Notes under the pieces: generated by a model | What the model saw: only the letters and a program-made list of their open reading frames with translations | What the model was told of the DNA's origin: nothing | Databases searched by the model: none | From: Halorubrum rutilum | Lineage (GTDB): Archaea > Halobacteriota > Halobacteria > Halobacteriales > Haloferacaceae | Assembly (NCBI RefSeq): GCF_024494565.1 | Contig: NZ_JANHDN010000005.1 | Location: forward strand, 248,001 to 312,000 | Length of the DNA: 64,000 bases | Reading direction: 5' to 3' | In this document: piece by piece, positions 18,370 to 26,331 of the stretch | Layout: every line of letters begins with the position of its first letter | Numbering within the stretch: position 1 is the stretch's first letter | Position numbers and translations under genes: made by a program

Positions 18370-19493
18370 CCCGTACAGGAGAAGTCGCCGCTGCTGTCGT
18401 CGCCGCCGACGCTCCCCTCCGTCTCGATCACGACGCTCGTCGCGGTCTCGACGGGGTAGCGGCCGCGGTCGCCCTCGACGTTCGCCCACTCGCCGAAGCC
18501 GCCGTCGTACACGCGCACGTCCTCGAAGCCGATCGCCCGGAGCGTCAGCCACGTCGACGTGGGGTCGACGTTGTCGTCGCCGTAGACGACGACGGTGCCG
18601 GACCGGTCCAGCTCGGCCCGGTTCTCGTACAGCCCCACGAGCTCGCCCGGGTCGGTCATCCGCCGGCCGGAGACGTTGCCGACCCAGTGGACGCCGATCG
18701 CGCCCGGGAGGTGCCCGTGGCGGTCGTTGTCGGGGTTCAGGGCGTCGGCGGCGGGCGCGCCGAGGTACGCCTCCGGGGCGCGAACGTCGACGAGGCCGGG
18801 GCCCTCGCCGTTGAACGTCCCGAGGCGATCGGCGAGCCAGTCGCGGGTGACCCACGCCGACTCCGCGGGGTCGGGATCGTACTCGGTCGGCGTGACCCGG
18901 TCTCGGGAACCGGTCCCGAGCCGACCGTTCCAGCCCGAGAGGCCGCCGTTGAGGGCGCGGATCGAGCCGCCGTGGCCCAGCGCCGCGAGCGCGAACGCGG
19001 TCCGGGTCACCCGGGACCCGACGCTCGCGCCGTAGACGAGGACGTCGTCGTCGGGCGACACGCCGACCTCGCCGAACGCGGCCGCGATCGCCTCGACGTC
19101 CGGAACCAGGCCGGCGCCGCTCGACTCCCGGCCCGTGATCGCGTCGAACGGGACGCGCCTGGCGCCGTAGATCCGCTCCTCGCGGAAGCGCTCGGCGTTC
19201 CGCGCGTCGAGGACGACGACGTCCCCGCGGTTGTCGGCGAGCCAGCTCGGCCCGACGAAGTGGGCGACGTTCCCGCTCACCTCGTACCGCGCGGCGACGT
19301 CGGCCGGGGTCGAGACGCCGAGGCAGCCGGCCGTGCTCGCCGCGCCGGCGACCGTCGCGCCCGCCGCGGCCCGGAGGAGCCCGCGACGGGTCGACGCCGG
19401 GTCCGGCTCCCGCTCGTCGCGGGCGTCGTCGGCGCTCCCGTCGTCGGGGTCGTCGTCGACGTCCCCGTCGTCGGACGCGCTATCGGGGGTCAT
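18366..19493 (-). CDS. Tat-exported lipoprotein with two rhodanese domains lacking catalytic Cys
   Basis: A 375-residue protein. STRRGLLRAAAGATVAGAAS followed by TAGC57 is a Tat signal with lipobox, so it should be anchored outside the membrane. Two rhodanese domains follow (about 75-205 and 215-350), with VVVLDARNAERFREERIYGA and LVDVRAPEAYLGAPAA as first strands. At the active loops the sequence is VYGASVGSR and VVYGDDNVDPTS, so neither domain has the usual cysteine. The only late Cys is in the extreme C-terminus, DFSCTG. It overlaps both neighbours by 4 nt. Confidence 0.8.
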   Translation of the reverse strand: MTPDSASDDGDVDDDPDDGSADDARDEREPDPASTRRGLLRAAAGATVAGAASTAGCLGVSTPADVAARYEVSGNVAHFVGPSWLADNRGDVVVLDARNAERFREERIYGARRVPFDAITGRESSGAGLVPDVEAIAAAFGEVGVSPDDDVLVYGASVGSRVTRTAFALAALGHGGSIRALNGGLSGWNGRLGTGSRDRVTPTEYDPDPAESAWVTRDWLADRLGTFNGEGPGLVDVRAPEAYLGAPAADALNPDNDRHGHLPGAIGVHWVGNVSGRRMTDPGELVGLYENRAELDRSGTVVVYGDDNVDPTSTWLTLRAIGFEDVRVYDGGFGEWANVEGDRGRYPVETATSVVIETEGSVGGDDSSGDFSCTG

Positions 19494-20869
19494 CCGCAGT
19501 AGCAGTGGTCGTCCATGCACCACGAGGCCTCCATCTCGCCGAACGTGATCCCGAGCGAGGCGAGCGACGCCTGCACCCGCGACACCGCGTCCTCCTCCGG
19601 GCGAACGGTGCCGGCGACCGCGCCGGTGGGCGCCTCGCCGGCCTCGACCGTCGCGACGACCTCGCGGCTCGCGTGGTCGATCACGGCGACCTGGTTCGCG
19701 TCCTGCACGGGGACGTACAGCTTCTCGCGGTTCGGCCCCCAGGCGCCGGCGATGCTGCTGCCGCCGACGTCGAGGGTGGTCGCGTACTCGTTCGCCTCCA
19801 GGTCGATCACGCCGACGCCCTCGCCGGGGATGAAGAGGTACGCGGCCGTGTTGTCGGGGGCGACCTCGCTCGTGATCGGCGCGCCCGGGAGCCCGTCGTC
19901 GCGGGTGACCTTCGCGATCTCCTCCGGGCTCTCCGGATCGGAGATGTCCCAGACGCTCTCGGAGCCCTCGCGGGGCACCTCGGGGTCGCCGCCGAGCGTC
20001 CCCTCGCCGTTCTCGACGAGGAGGAGCTCCCCGTCGAAGGAGGCGGTGCACATGAACGGGAGGACGTTGCCCTCGGTGACCGGCTCGCCGGCGTCGACCC
20101 GGGTCACCGTCTCGAAGGGGTCGACGCTCAGCACGCGGATCGCCTCGTCGGCGACGTCGACGACGAAGGCGTAGTCGCCGTCCGGGCCGAGCGTCATGTC
20201 GCAGGGACCGACGTAGCCGGTCTCGATCTCGGCGGTCACCTCGCCGAAGGCGTCGCTGTCGCGGTCCGCGTCGACGCGGAAGATGGCGTGGTTCTCGTCG
20301 CCCTCGGGCGCCATCCCGGTCGTCCCGCCCGAGGCGATCAGGAGGTGCTCGCCGTCGGGCGTCACGTTCGGGTAGTTCGGGCCGTACCCCGTCTCGACGA
20401 AGGCGAGCTCCTCCAGCGTGCGCTGGTCGAACGCCCGGACGCCGCCCGAGACGTTCAGCCAGAGCACGTCGTGCTCGTCGTCGATGCCCGTGGCGTACTG
20501 GTTGGCCGGGAAGGAGGCGGTCGTGCCGAGGAACGCGGTCGTGAGCAGCTCGTCGCTCTCCGTGTCGATGACGCTCAGCGTCCGGTCCCCGTTGTTGAAG
20601 ACGAACATCGTCGGCGCGGGCTCGTCGCCGCCCCCGCCGTCGCTTCCCCCCGAGCAGCCGGCCAGCGCCGTCGTCGCGCCGACGGCCCCCGAGGCCTGCA
20701 GGAGGCGCCGCCGGTCGATCCCGTCGGCGAAGGGGTTCCGCCGGTCGTCGTTGGCCAGCTCGCTCCCCTTCGCGGGGCGCGGTCCCGCGCCGCCCGACGC
20801 GCCGGGGCCCCCGTCGGCCGAGGCGCTCGACGCCGCGTCGTTCGCTCCGCAGCCGCAGTCGTCGCTCAT
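19490..20869 (-). CDS. Tat-exported YncE-type beta-propeller lipoprotein with C-terminal Cys motif
   Basis: A 459-residue protein. GIDRRRLLQASGAVGATTAL then AGC72 is a Tat/lipobox signal, preceded by an unusual N-terminal CGCG (residues 5-8). The mature part has propeller blades such as DRTLSVIDTESDELL, FVVDVADEAIRVLSVDP and LYVPVQDANQVAVIDH. It ends in WCMDDHCYCG, a cluster of three cysteines and a His that could bind a metal or form a disulfide. First gene of the operon with the rhodanese and the cytoplasmic propeller. Confidence 0.78.
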   Translation of the reverse strand: MSDDCGCGANDAASSASADGGPGASGGAGPRPAKGSELANDDRRNPFADGIDRRRLLQASGAVGATTALAGCSGGSDGGGGDEPAPTMFVFNNGDRTLSVIDTESDELLTTAFLGTTASFPANQYATGIDDEHDVLWLNVSGGVRAFDQRTLEELAFVETGYGPNYPNVTPDGEHLLIASGGTTGMAPEGDENHAIFRVDADRDSDAFGEVTAEIETGYVGPCDMTLGPDGDYAFVVDVADEAIRVLSVDPFETVTRVDAGEPVTEGNVLPFMCTASFDGELLLVENGEGTLGGDPEVPREGSESVWDISDPESPEEIAKVTRDDGLPGAPITSEVAPDNTAAYLFIPGEGVGVIDLEANEYATTLDVGGSSIAGAWGPNREKLYVPVQDANQVAVIDHASREVVATVEAGEAPTGAVAGTVRPEEDAVSRVQASLASLGITFGEMEASWCMDDHCYCG

Positions 20870-21024
20870 ACGCCCACGACGCGGCTCGCGCGTAAAGGGC
20901 TCTCGGACGCGCGCTTCGTTGCCCCGTGTGTCACATAGGAGCAAGTGTTGCTCGTTCCTCCGACCGGTGCGCACCGTTACCGTCTTCAGCGACGTTTTAG
21001 GTGCGGGCGCACTCCGCTCCGGTA

Positions 21025-22233
21025 ATGATGCTCTCGCCCGTCGCTTACGTCGGGATCTCGGTCGCGGTCGGGCTCTCGTTCGGCGTGCTGTTACAGAAGG
21101 CGCGGTTCTGCTTCGTCAGCGCGTTCCGCGACTTCGTCGCGTTCAAGGACACCCGCGTGTTGAAGGGACTGCTCGCCGGCATCGCGGTGATGACCGTCTT
21201 CTGGAGCGTCCAGGCTACGTTCGGCTACTTCCGCGGTTTCTGGACGCCCGCGTGGGGGCTCGGCTCGCTGTTCGGCGGCTTCGTCTTCGGGCTCGGGATG
21301 ACGCTCGCCGGCGGCTGCGCCTCGGGCACCCTCTACCGCGCCGGGCAGGGGTACCTCCAGTTCTGGCTCGTCCTCCTGTTCATGTTCGTCGGCTACGTCC
21401 TCTTCGCGTTCGCGTTCCCGGTCGCGGAGACGTACTACTTCCAGACCCTGAACCCGTTCGAGGGGCAGACGCTGTACCTCTCGCTCCCGTTCTCGCCGGC
21501 GATCACGGGCGCGCTGGCGGTCGCGGTCGGCACCCTCGCGTACGCGTTCGTGAAGGGGAGAAGCGCCCTCCCGGACGACCCCTCCGGCGGGACCGGCGTG
21601 GGGGCCGACACCCGCGCGCAGGCCGCGCTCGGCGCCTCCCGGACGCTCTCGGCGGTCTCGGTCGGACTGCGCGGCATCGCCGACGGGACCGTCGCGTACG
21701 CCCGGGGGCTCCGCGACGACGACCGGCCCCTCGCGGTCCGGCTCCGCGACTCGTGGGACGCGCGGACCGCGGGCGTGGCGATGGCGCTCGTCGCGAGCCT
21801 CTGGTTCTACGTGCACGGCCACTGGGCGATCACCGGGAGCGAGGCGCGCTGGGCCGGCTACCTGCTCGCGGGCGCCGGGTTCGACGTCGCGAGCGTCGAG
21901 TACTGGGGGTCGATCCTGTTCCGCGACGGCGACGTCTCGCTGACGATCGACATGATCATGATCGCGTCGCTGATCGTCGGCTCCTTCCTCGCCGCGTACG
22001 CCTCCGGCGACTTCCGGGTCCGGAAGCCGAAGCTGAACCGGGTGCCCAACTACGCCGTCGGCGGGCTCCTGATGGGCGTCGGCTCGCGGCTCGCGGCCGG
22101 CTGCAACATCGCGAACCTCTTCTCGGGGGTCGCGCTGCTGTCGATTCACTCATTCCTGGCCGGCGCGGGGATCATCCTCGGCGTCTACGTGATGACCCAC
22201 TACATGTACCGCGAGGTCGGCTGCGCGATCTAA
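21025..22233 (+). CDS. YeeE/YedE (TsuA-type) sulfur-compound transporter
   Basis: A 402-residue polytopic membrane protein with about 9-10 hydrophobic segments in two homologous halves. The signature cysteines of the thiosulfate-transporter family are present: KARFCFVSAFRD, MTLAGGCASGTLYRAGQG and RLAAGCNIANLFSG. Family members take up thiosulfate or related sulfur species by relaying them along cysteines. The two halves are joined by a charged loop (about 180-250). It is divergent from the propeller-rhodanese operon, suggesting joint function. Start ATG 21025 (MMLSPVAYVG). Confidence 0.85.
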   Translation: MMLSPVAYVGISVAVGLSFGVLLQKARFCFVSAFRDFVAFKDTRVLKGLLAGIAVMTVFWSVQATFGYFRGFWTPAWGLGSLFGGFVFGLGMTLAGGCASGTLYRAGQGYLQFWLVLLFMFVGYVLFAFAFPVAETYYFQTLNPFEGQTLYLSLPFSPAITGALAVAVGTLAYAFVKGRSALPDDPSGGTGVGADTRAQAALGASRTLSAVSVGLRGIADGTVAYARGLRDDDRPLAVRLRDSWDARTAGVAMALVASLWFYVHGHWAITGSEARWAGYLLAGAGFDVASVEYWGSILFRDGDVSLTIDMIMIASLIVGSFLAAYASGDFRVRKPKLNRVPNYAVGGLLMGVGSRLAAGCNIANLFSGVALLSIHSFLAGAGIILGVYVMTHYMYREVGCAI

Positions 22234-22341
22234 GAGGAATTCTCGACCGGATTCGAAGCCGCTGATCGGGACGACTACGGGCCGATCTGTAAGGACGTGG
22301 TATCTCTTGAAGCCGTATGCACGCTCCTCTGAGAAACCACC

Positions 22342-22619
22342 GCGGAGAACATCTCCAAAGCCCCAGCCGGCTCCGGTCGAGGGGCTCGCTGCGGTCCTCA
22401 ATCACTCGCTGCGCTCGTTCTCTGCGGTCCTGGCGTCGCCCGTCTTCCCGGAGCCGGCTGCCCCTTTGAGTCCCTCCCCCGCACAGCCCCGCAACCGCAG
22501 CCTCACGCCTCCCCAGCCTCGTCGGTGGTCCTCCGCGTTGCTCCGGACCACCGACTCCCTCGCACGCGCTGACTCGCGGCCGCCGGGGGCGGCCGCTCGC
22601 AGGCGCGCGCCGCCGCACC
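22342..22619 (-). repeat. Structured intergenic repeat, copy A
   Basis: Read on the minus strand this matches copy B at 26081-26331 in conserved blocks. There are three hairpins. GCGGCCGCC/GGCGGCCGC is at 22576-22596. GTCGGTGGTCC/GGACCACCGAC is at 22521-22555. A 13-bp stem CAGCCGGCTCCGG/CCGGAGCCGGCTG pairs 22364-22376 with 22448-22460 and is enclosed by AAAG/CTTT. No credible ORF was found. In the rest of the 22234-22708 gap, 22234-22341 and 22620-22708, I see nothing else. Confidence 0.85.
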
Positions 22620-22708
22620 GGCATAGTCAGTACCGAATCGGCGCCGACGACTCTCGGCCGTGAAGCCTCTCAAAGACGAGAATACCAGCAAAAACTTCGA
22701 CCGCCGGC

Positions 22709-23050
22709 TCAGGCGTCAGCCGCCGCGCCGGTCTCCAGCTCGAAGTCCCACTCCTCGTAGCCGCCGGACATGCTGGCGACGAGCACGCCGTCCTCGACGC
22801 CCTCGTAGCTCTGGATCAGCATCGCGGCCTGCTTCGACGACTGGCCGACCGGACAGGCGCAGACCACGTCGGTGTCGTCCCAGTCGATGTCGGGGACGCG
22901 GGAGGGGAGGTCCCCCAGCGGCACGTTGATCGCGCCGGGGATGTGCCCCTGCTCGTACTGTTCGGGCGGTCGCGTGTCGATGACGCGGACGTCGCCCTGC
23001 TGGACGCGCTCGTTGACTTCCTCGGGGGTGAGTTCCTCGACCATGATCAT
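22709..23050 (-). CDS. Single-domain rhodanese sulfurtransferase
   Basis: A 113-residue rhodanese. VRVIDTRPPEQYEQGHIPGA is the classic N-terminal signature, INVPLGDLPSR follows, and the active loop is VVCACPVGQSSKQA, with a Cys in the CPVGQSS position. It should move sulfane sulfur between cytosolic carriers. The ATG at 23050 gives a 4-nt ATGA overlap with the TusA-like gene; the ATG at 23044 is an alternative. Pairing with TusA and the nearby E1 enzyme, which itself lacks a rhodanese domain, suggests it supplies sulfur for carrier thiocarboxylation. Confidence 0.9.
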   Translation of the reverse strand: MIMVEELTPEEVNERVQQGDVRVIDTRPPEQYEQGHIPGAINVPLGDLPSRVPDIDWDDTDVVCACPVGQSSKQAAMLIQSYEGVEDGVLVASMSGGYEEWDFELETGAAADA

Positions 23051-23346
23051 TCCTTCCGCATGAAGATGCGGTAGCGGCCGTCGCCGGACTTCCACACCTT
23101 GGCGGTCGCGTCGTCGCCGACCGCCTTCGGGACGTTCTCCGTGCTCGGGACGTGGTCCGTCTTCTGGACCAGCACGTCGCCGGGCGAGAGCCCCGCGATG
23201 GCCTTCTTCGCCTCGACCTGGGGGTACGGGCAGACCTCGCCGGTCATGTCCTGTACCTCGGTCGCGTCCGCCAGGAGCGACTCGGCGGTCTCGTCGTCGA
23301 GCTCGTCGGGCATCTCGACGACGTCGTCCCACGATGGTTGACTCAT
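23047..23346 (-). CDS. TusA-like sulfur carrier protein
   Basis: A 99-residue protein. After a 35-residue acidic N-terminal extension comes the SirA/TusA fold, with the sulfur-accepting Cys in GEVCPYPQVEAKKAI, then LSPGDVLVQKTDHVPSTENV. TusA proteins accept persulfide and pass it on. The gene overlaps the rhodanese by 4 nt and is divergent from the cysteine synthase gene. The start is ATG 23346. Confidence 0.88.
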   Translation of the reverse strand: MSQPSWDDVVEMPDELDDETAESLLADATEVQDMTGEVCPYPQVEAKKAIAGLSPGDVLVQKTDHVPSTENVPKAVGDDATAKVWKSGDGRYRIFMRKE

Positions 23347-23496
23347 ACGGACCGGTACGCGTCTCGCCCGGTAACCCCTTTCGTGTGCGGCAGGCTTCTC
23401 CCGTATCTCGGACGGGCGATCGCGGCGCACGACCGCGATAGCCGTCGAGACGACCGTTTCCGTCGGACTCTTATCGGGGAGCGACCTACGGAACCC

Positions 23497-24516
23497 ATGA
23501 GCGAGTACGTCGTCGACGAGTCGACGATCTTCGAGACGCCCCTCGTGGAGCTCGACCTCGACATCGAGGCCGACGCGGACGTGTACGCGAAGGCGGAGTG
23601 GTTCAACCTCTACGACGCCCCGCACGGCGGCGGGTCGATCAAGTCCCGGATCGCGAAGGGGATGCTGGACGGCGCCGAGGAGCGCGGCGACCTGGAGCCC
23701 GGCGTCACCGTGATCGAGCCGACCTCCGGCAACACCGGCAGCGAGGTGGCCCGGCTCGCGGCCGCCCGCGGCTACGACGTCGAGATCGTCATGCCGGACA
23801 ACGCCGCCGGCGGGAAGGTCGAGGCGGTCCGGGACGCGGGCGCGGAGATCCACTTCGTCGACGCCAACCTCGGCTACGACGCCGTCATCGAACGCTGCGA
23901 GGCGATCATCGCGGCCGACCCCGAGGCGTACTTCCGCCCGAACCAGTACGAGAACCCCGACAACCCCGGCACCCACGAGCGGACGACCGCCCGCGAGATC
24001 TACGAGGCGACCGACGGCGACGTGACCCACTTCGTCGCCGGCGTCGGCACGGGCGGGACGATCACGGGGACCGGCCGCGGCCTGACCGACCTGAGCGACG
24101 GCGCCGTCGAGGTCGTCGGCTTCGAGCCGGACGAGCAGCTCCACGCCATCGACGGTCTCAAATTCCTCAAGACGGGCGACCACTACCACCCCGAGACGTA
24201 CGACGAGTCGGTCCTCGACCGGACGGAGTACGTCACCACCTCGGACGCCTACGACCGGGCGCGGGCCCTCCGGGAGCGCTACCTCGACGACTCGGTCCCC
24301 GTCGCCGACCCCGGCCAGCACGACGAGGCGACGGTCCGCGAGCACCTCCGCGTCGGCGACCAGTTCGTCGTGGGCACGTCTGCGGGCGCGGGCGCCGCGG
24401 TAGTGGCGAACCTCGACGCGGCCGGCGACCTCGCGGACGACGACGTGGTCGTGTTCATGCTGTGCGACCGCGGCGACAAGTACGCGGACATCCCGCTCTG
24501 GGAGGACTATTTATAA
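23497..24516 (+). CDS. PLP-dependent cysteine synthase family protein (CysK/CysM type)
   Basis: A 339-residue fold-type II PLP enzyme. The Schiff-base Lys is in GGGSIKSRIAKG, the substrate loop is EPTSGNTGSE and the PLP-phosphate loop is AGVGTGGTITGTGRG. It would form cysteine from an activated serine and a sulfur donor; phosphoserine or acetylserine use cannot be told. ATG 23497 lies about 28 nt after a CTTATC box. It converges on a CysO-like carrier gene 34 nt away, with E1 and JAMM genes following, so the donor may be a protein thiocarboxylate. Confidence 0.88.
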   Translation: MSEYVVDESTIFETPLVELDLDIEADADVYAKAEWFNLYDAPHGGGSIKSRIAKGMLDGAEERGDLEPGVTVIEPTSGNTGSEVARLAAARGYDVEIVMPDNAAGGKVEAVRDAGAEIHFVDANLGYDAVIERCEAIIAADPEAYFRPNQYENPDNPGTHERTTAREIYEATDGDVTHFVAGVGTGGTITGTGRGLTDLSDGAVEVVGFEPDEQLHAIDGLKFLKTGDHYHPETYDESVLDRTEYVTTSDAYDRARALRERYLDDSVPVADPGQHDEATVREHLRVGDQFVVGTSAGAGAAVVANLDAAGDLADDDVVVFMLCDRGDKYADIPLWEDYL

Positions 24517-24550
24517 ACGGGCCGTCTTCGCGAGGAAAGAAACTGAACCG

Positions 24551-24814
24551 TTACCGTCCGCCGGAGGCGGCCGGGATGACGCGGACCTGCGCGTCGGCCG
24601 GGACCTCGGCGTCGACGCCGTCGACGGGCGTCCCCTCGACGTAGACGTTGATGAACTCCTTGATCTCGCCGTCTTCGAGCACGCTGTCCCGGAGCTCCGG
24701 GCCGTGCTCGTCGGCGTGGTTGTCGAACAGTTCGCGGACGGTGGCGCCCTTGACCTCGACCTCCGAGGTCGCGGACCCGCCGACGAGGACGGCCGGCAGC
24801 TTGATCGTTGCCAT
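24551..24814 (-). CDS. Ubiquitin-like sulfur carrier (MoaD/CysO/SAMP type) ending Gly-Gly-Arg
   Basis: An 87-residue beta-grasp protein. MATIKLPAVLVGG opens the fold, IKEFINVYVEGTPVDGV is the central strand pair and VRVIPAASGGR ends it. The strand patterns FINVYV and VIPAASGG recall mycobacterial CysO more than MoaD. Ubiquitin-like carriers need a C-terminal Gly-Gly; here one Arg follows, so processing would be needed or the tail is tolerated. A T-rich box at about 24836-24842 on the minus strand fits a leaderless promoter. Neighbours are cysteine synthase and the E1. Confidence 0.85.
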   Translation of the reverse strand: MATIKLPAVLVGGSATSEVEVKGATVRELFDNHADEHGPELRDSVLEDGEIKEFINVYVEGTPVDGVDAEVPADAQVRVIPAASGGR

Positions 24815-25116
24815 ACGTCACGTTCGCGTCCCAGTCCAAAAAGGGACGCGTCGACGGCAACCGCGGCCACGGCCTAACACGACCGGCGTCCCGCCACGGT
24901 CCGCTCGCGCCGGTTCCGACCGACGGTCCCGCGTCGGCGACGGGGCGGGGGTTGGCGACGGGAAGCGGGTCGGCGTCGTCGGAACCGTCGCCGGTGTCGT
25001 CCCCGGCCGTCCCCGAACGCGTCGCCGGTCGTGCGGACAGGACGCACCTCCGAGATGCCGGCAGGACGCGCCGGTGGGCGGCCGGCTTATGCGTTCGCGG
25101 CGATAAGGGCGGCCGA
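24815..25116. other. Intergenic region between divergent carrier and E1 genes, 302 nt
   Basis: No gene was seen. It holds the probable carrier promoter (TTTTTGG on the minus strand, about 24836-24842) and a CTTATG box at about 25086-25091, roughly 27-31 nt before the E1 start. A short CAGGACGC motif occurs twice, near 25036 and 25061. The remainder is GC-rich without recognisable structure. Confidence 0.5.
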
Positions 25117-25980
25117 ATGAGCGACCTCGATCTCGATCCGACGCAGCTCGACCGCTACTCCAGACACATCATCATGGACGACGTCGGCCCGGAGGGCCAG
25201 AAGGCCCTGCTCGACGCCGAGGTGCTCGTCCTCGGGGCGGGCGGGCTCGGCGCGCCGATCATCCAGTACCTCGCCGCCGCCGGCGTCGGCACGCTCGGAA
25301 TCGCCGACGACGACGAGGTCGAGCTGTCGAACCTCCAGCGCCAGGTCATCCACGGGAACGACGACGTCGGCCGGAAGAAGGTCGACTCAGCCGCCGACTT
25401 CGTCGAGGGGCTGAACCCCGACATCGACGTCCGGAAACACGAGCTCCGGGTCACCTCGGACAACATCGAGGACCTCATCGACGGCTACGACTTCGTCGTC
25501 GACGGCACGGACAACTTCGCGACGCGGTACCTCGTCAACGACGCCTGCACCCTCGCCGGGATCCCCTTCTCGCACGGCTCCATCTTCAAGTTCGAGGGGC
25601 AGGTGACGACGTTCGCCGGCGACGACGACTCGCCGTGTTACCGCTGTCTGTTCCCCGAGGCGCCGCCGGCCGGGATGGTCCCGAACTGCGCGACCGCCGG
25701 GGTTCTCGGCGTGCTCCCCGGAACGGTCGGCTGCCTGCAGGCGACCGAAACGGTGAAACACGTCATCGGCGAGGGCGAGTCGCTCGACGGCTCGATGCTG
25801 TTCTTCGACGCGCTCGACATGGAGTTCGACAAGGTCGAGATCCCCAAGCAGGACGACTGCCCGGTGTGCGGCGACGACCCCGCCATCGAGTCGGTGCAGG
25901 ACGTCGAGTACAACGCCTCGTGCGCCATCGACGTCGGCGGCGACGACGAGGCGGAGCCCGAGATCGAAGCGGACGACTGA
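25117..25980 (+). CDS. ubaA: E1-like adenylyltransferase UbaA/MoeB/ThiF type
   Basis: A 287-residue enzyme that adenylates the C-terminus of ubiquitin-like carriers. RYSRHIIMDDVGPEGQKAL opens the family domain and VLVLGAGGLGAPIIQYL is the ATP-binding loop. DGTDNFATRYLVND follows. Zinc cysteines form CYRC (174-177) and a later CPVC. Cys191 in PNCATAGVLGVLPG corresponds to the active-site Cys of haloarchaeal UbaA. There is no rhodanese domain. In haloarchaea one UbaA serves sampylation, tRNA thiolation and molybdopterin. A T-rich run at 26000-26008 may end the transcript. Confidence 0.9.
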   Translation: MSDLDLDPTQLDRYSRHIIMDDVGPEGQKALLDAEVLVLGAGGLGAPIIQYLAAAGVGTLGIADDDEVELSNLQRQVIHGNDDVGRKKVDSAADFVEGLNPDIDVRKHELRVTSDNIEDLIDGYDFVVDGTDNFATRYLVNDACTLAGIPFSHGSIFKFEGQVTTFAGDDDSPCYRCLFPEAPPAGMVPNCATAGVLGVLPGTVGCLQATETVKHVIGEGESLDGSMLFFDALDMEFDKVEIPKQDDCPVCGDDPAIESVQDVEYNASCAIDVGGDDEAEPEIEADD

Positions 25981-25999
25981 GGCCCGACGCTCGGCGAAA

Positions 26000-26008
26000 T
26001 TTTCTTTT
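26000..26008 (+). terminator. Candidate T-rich terminator after ubaA
   Basis: TTTTCTTTT begins 20 nt after the ubaA stop. Archaeal transcription often ends at oligo-T tracts, and such a run is rare in this GC-rich sequence. Confidence 0.4.
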
Positions 26009-26080
26009 CAGCGAAGCACCGGCCGCGACCTACACTCAAGGAGCGTGAGCGTCAACGACGCGAGCTAACCCAGAAACGAT

Positions 26081-26331
26081 GCGGTGGCGCGCGCCTGCGA
26101 GCGGCCGCCCTCGGCGGCCGCGAGGAGCGCGTGCGAGGGAGTCGCGACCGAAGGGAGCGACGAGGCTGGGGAGGCGTGAGGCTGCGGGGCGGTGCAGTCG
26201 GGCGGGACTCAAAGGGGCAGAAACGAGGGCGAGTTAGGCGACGAGAGCACCGCAGGGAGGGAGCGAAAGCGACCGACCGAGGAGCGCAGCGAGCGTAACT
26301 CGCCCTCGTTTCTGGGGCTTTGGAGGTGTTC
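26081..26331 (+). repeat. Structured intergenic repeat, copy B
   Basis: Same family as copy A (22342-22619), in opposite orientation. The first 64 nt match copy A at all but a few positions, and a 30-nt block at 26159-26188 is identical. Hairpins: GCGGCCGCC/GGCGGCCGC at 26101-26121, and GTCGC/GCGAC at 26141-26161. A perfect 19-bp stem pairs 26218-26236 with 26296-26314 and is framed by AAAGGGG and GGGGCTTT. The arms of this last stem share no sequence with copy A. The flanks 26009-26080 show nothing else. Confidence 0.85.

Noticed and set aside
22307..22663. ORFs across repeat copy A
   Set aside because: The region is explained by paired hairpin arms and conserved blocks shared with copy B, and reading frames are not conserved between copies.
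22342..26331. CRISPR array or insertion sequence
   Set aside because: Two copies only, 3.7 kb apart and inverted, with no spacers, no transposase and no target duplication visible.
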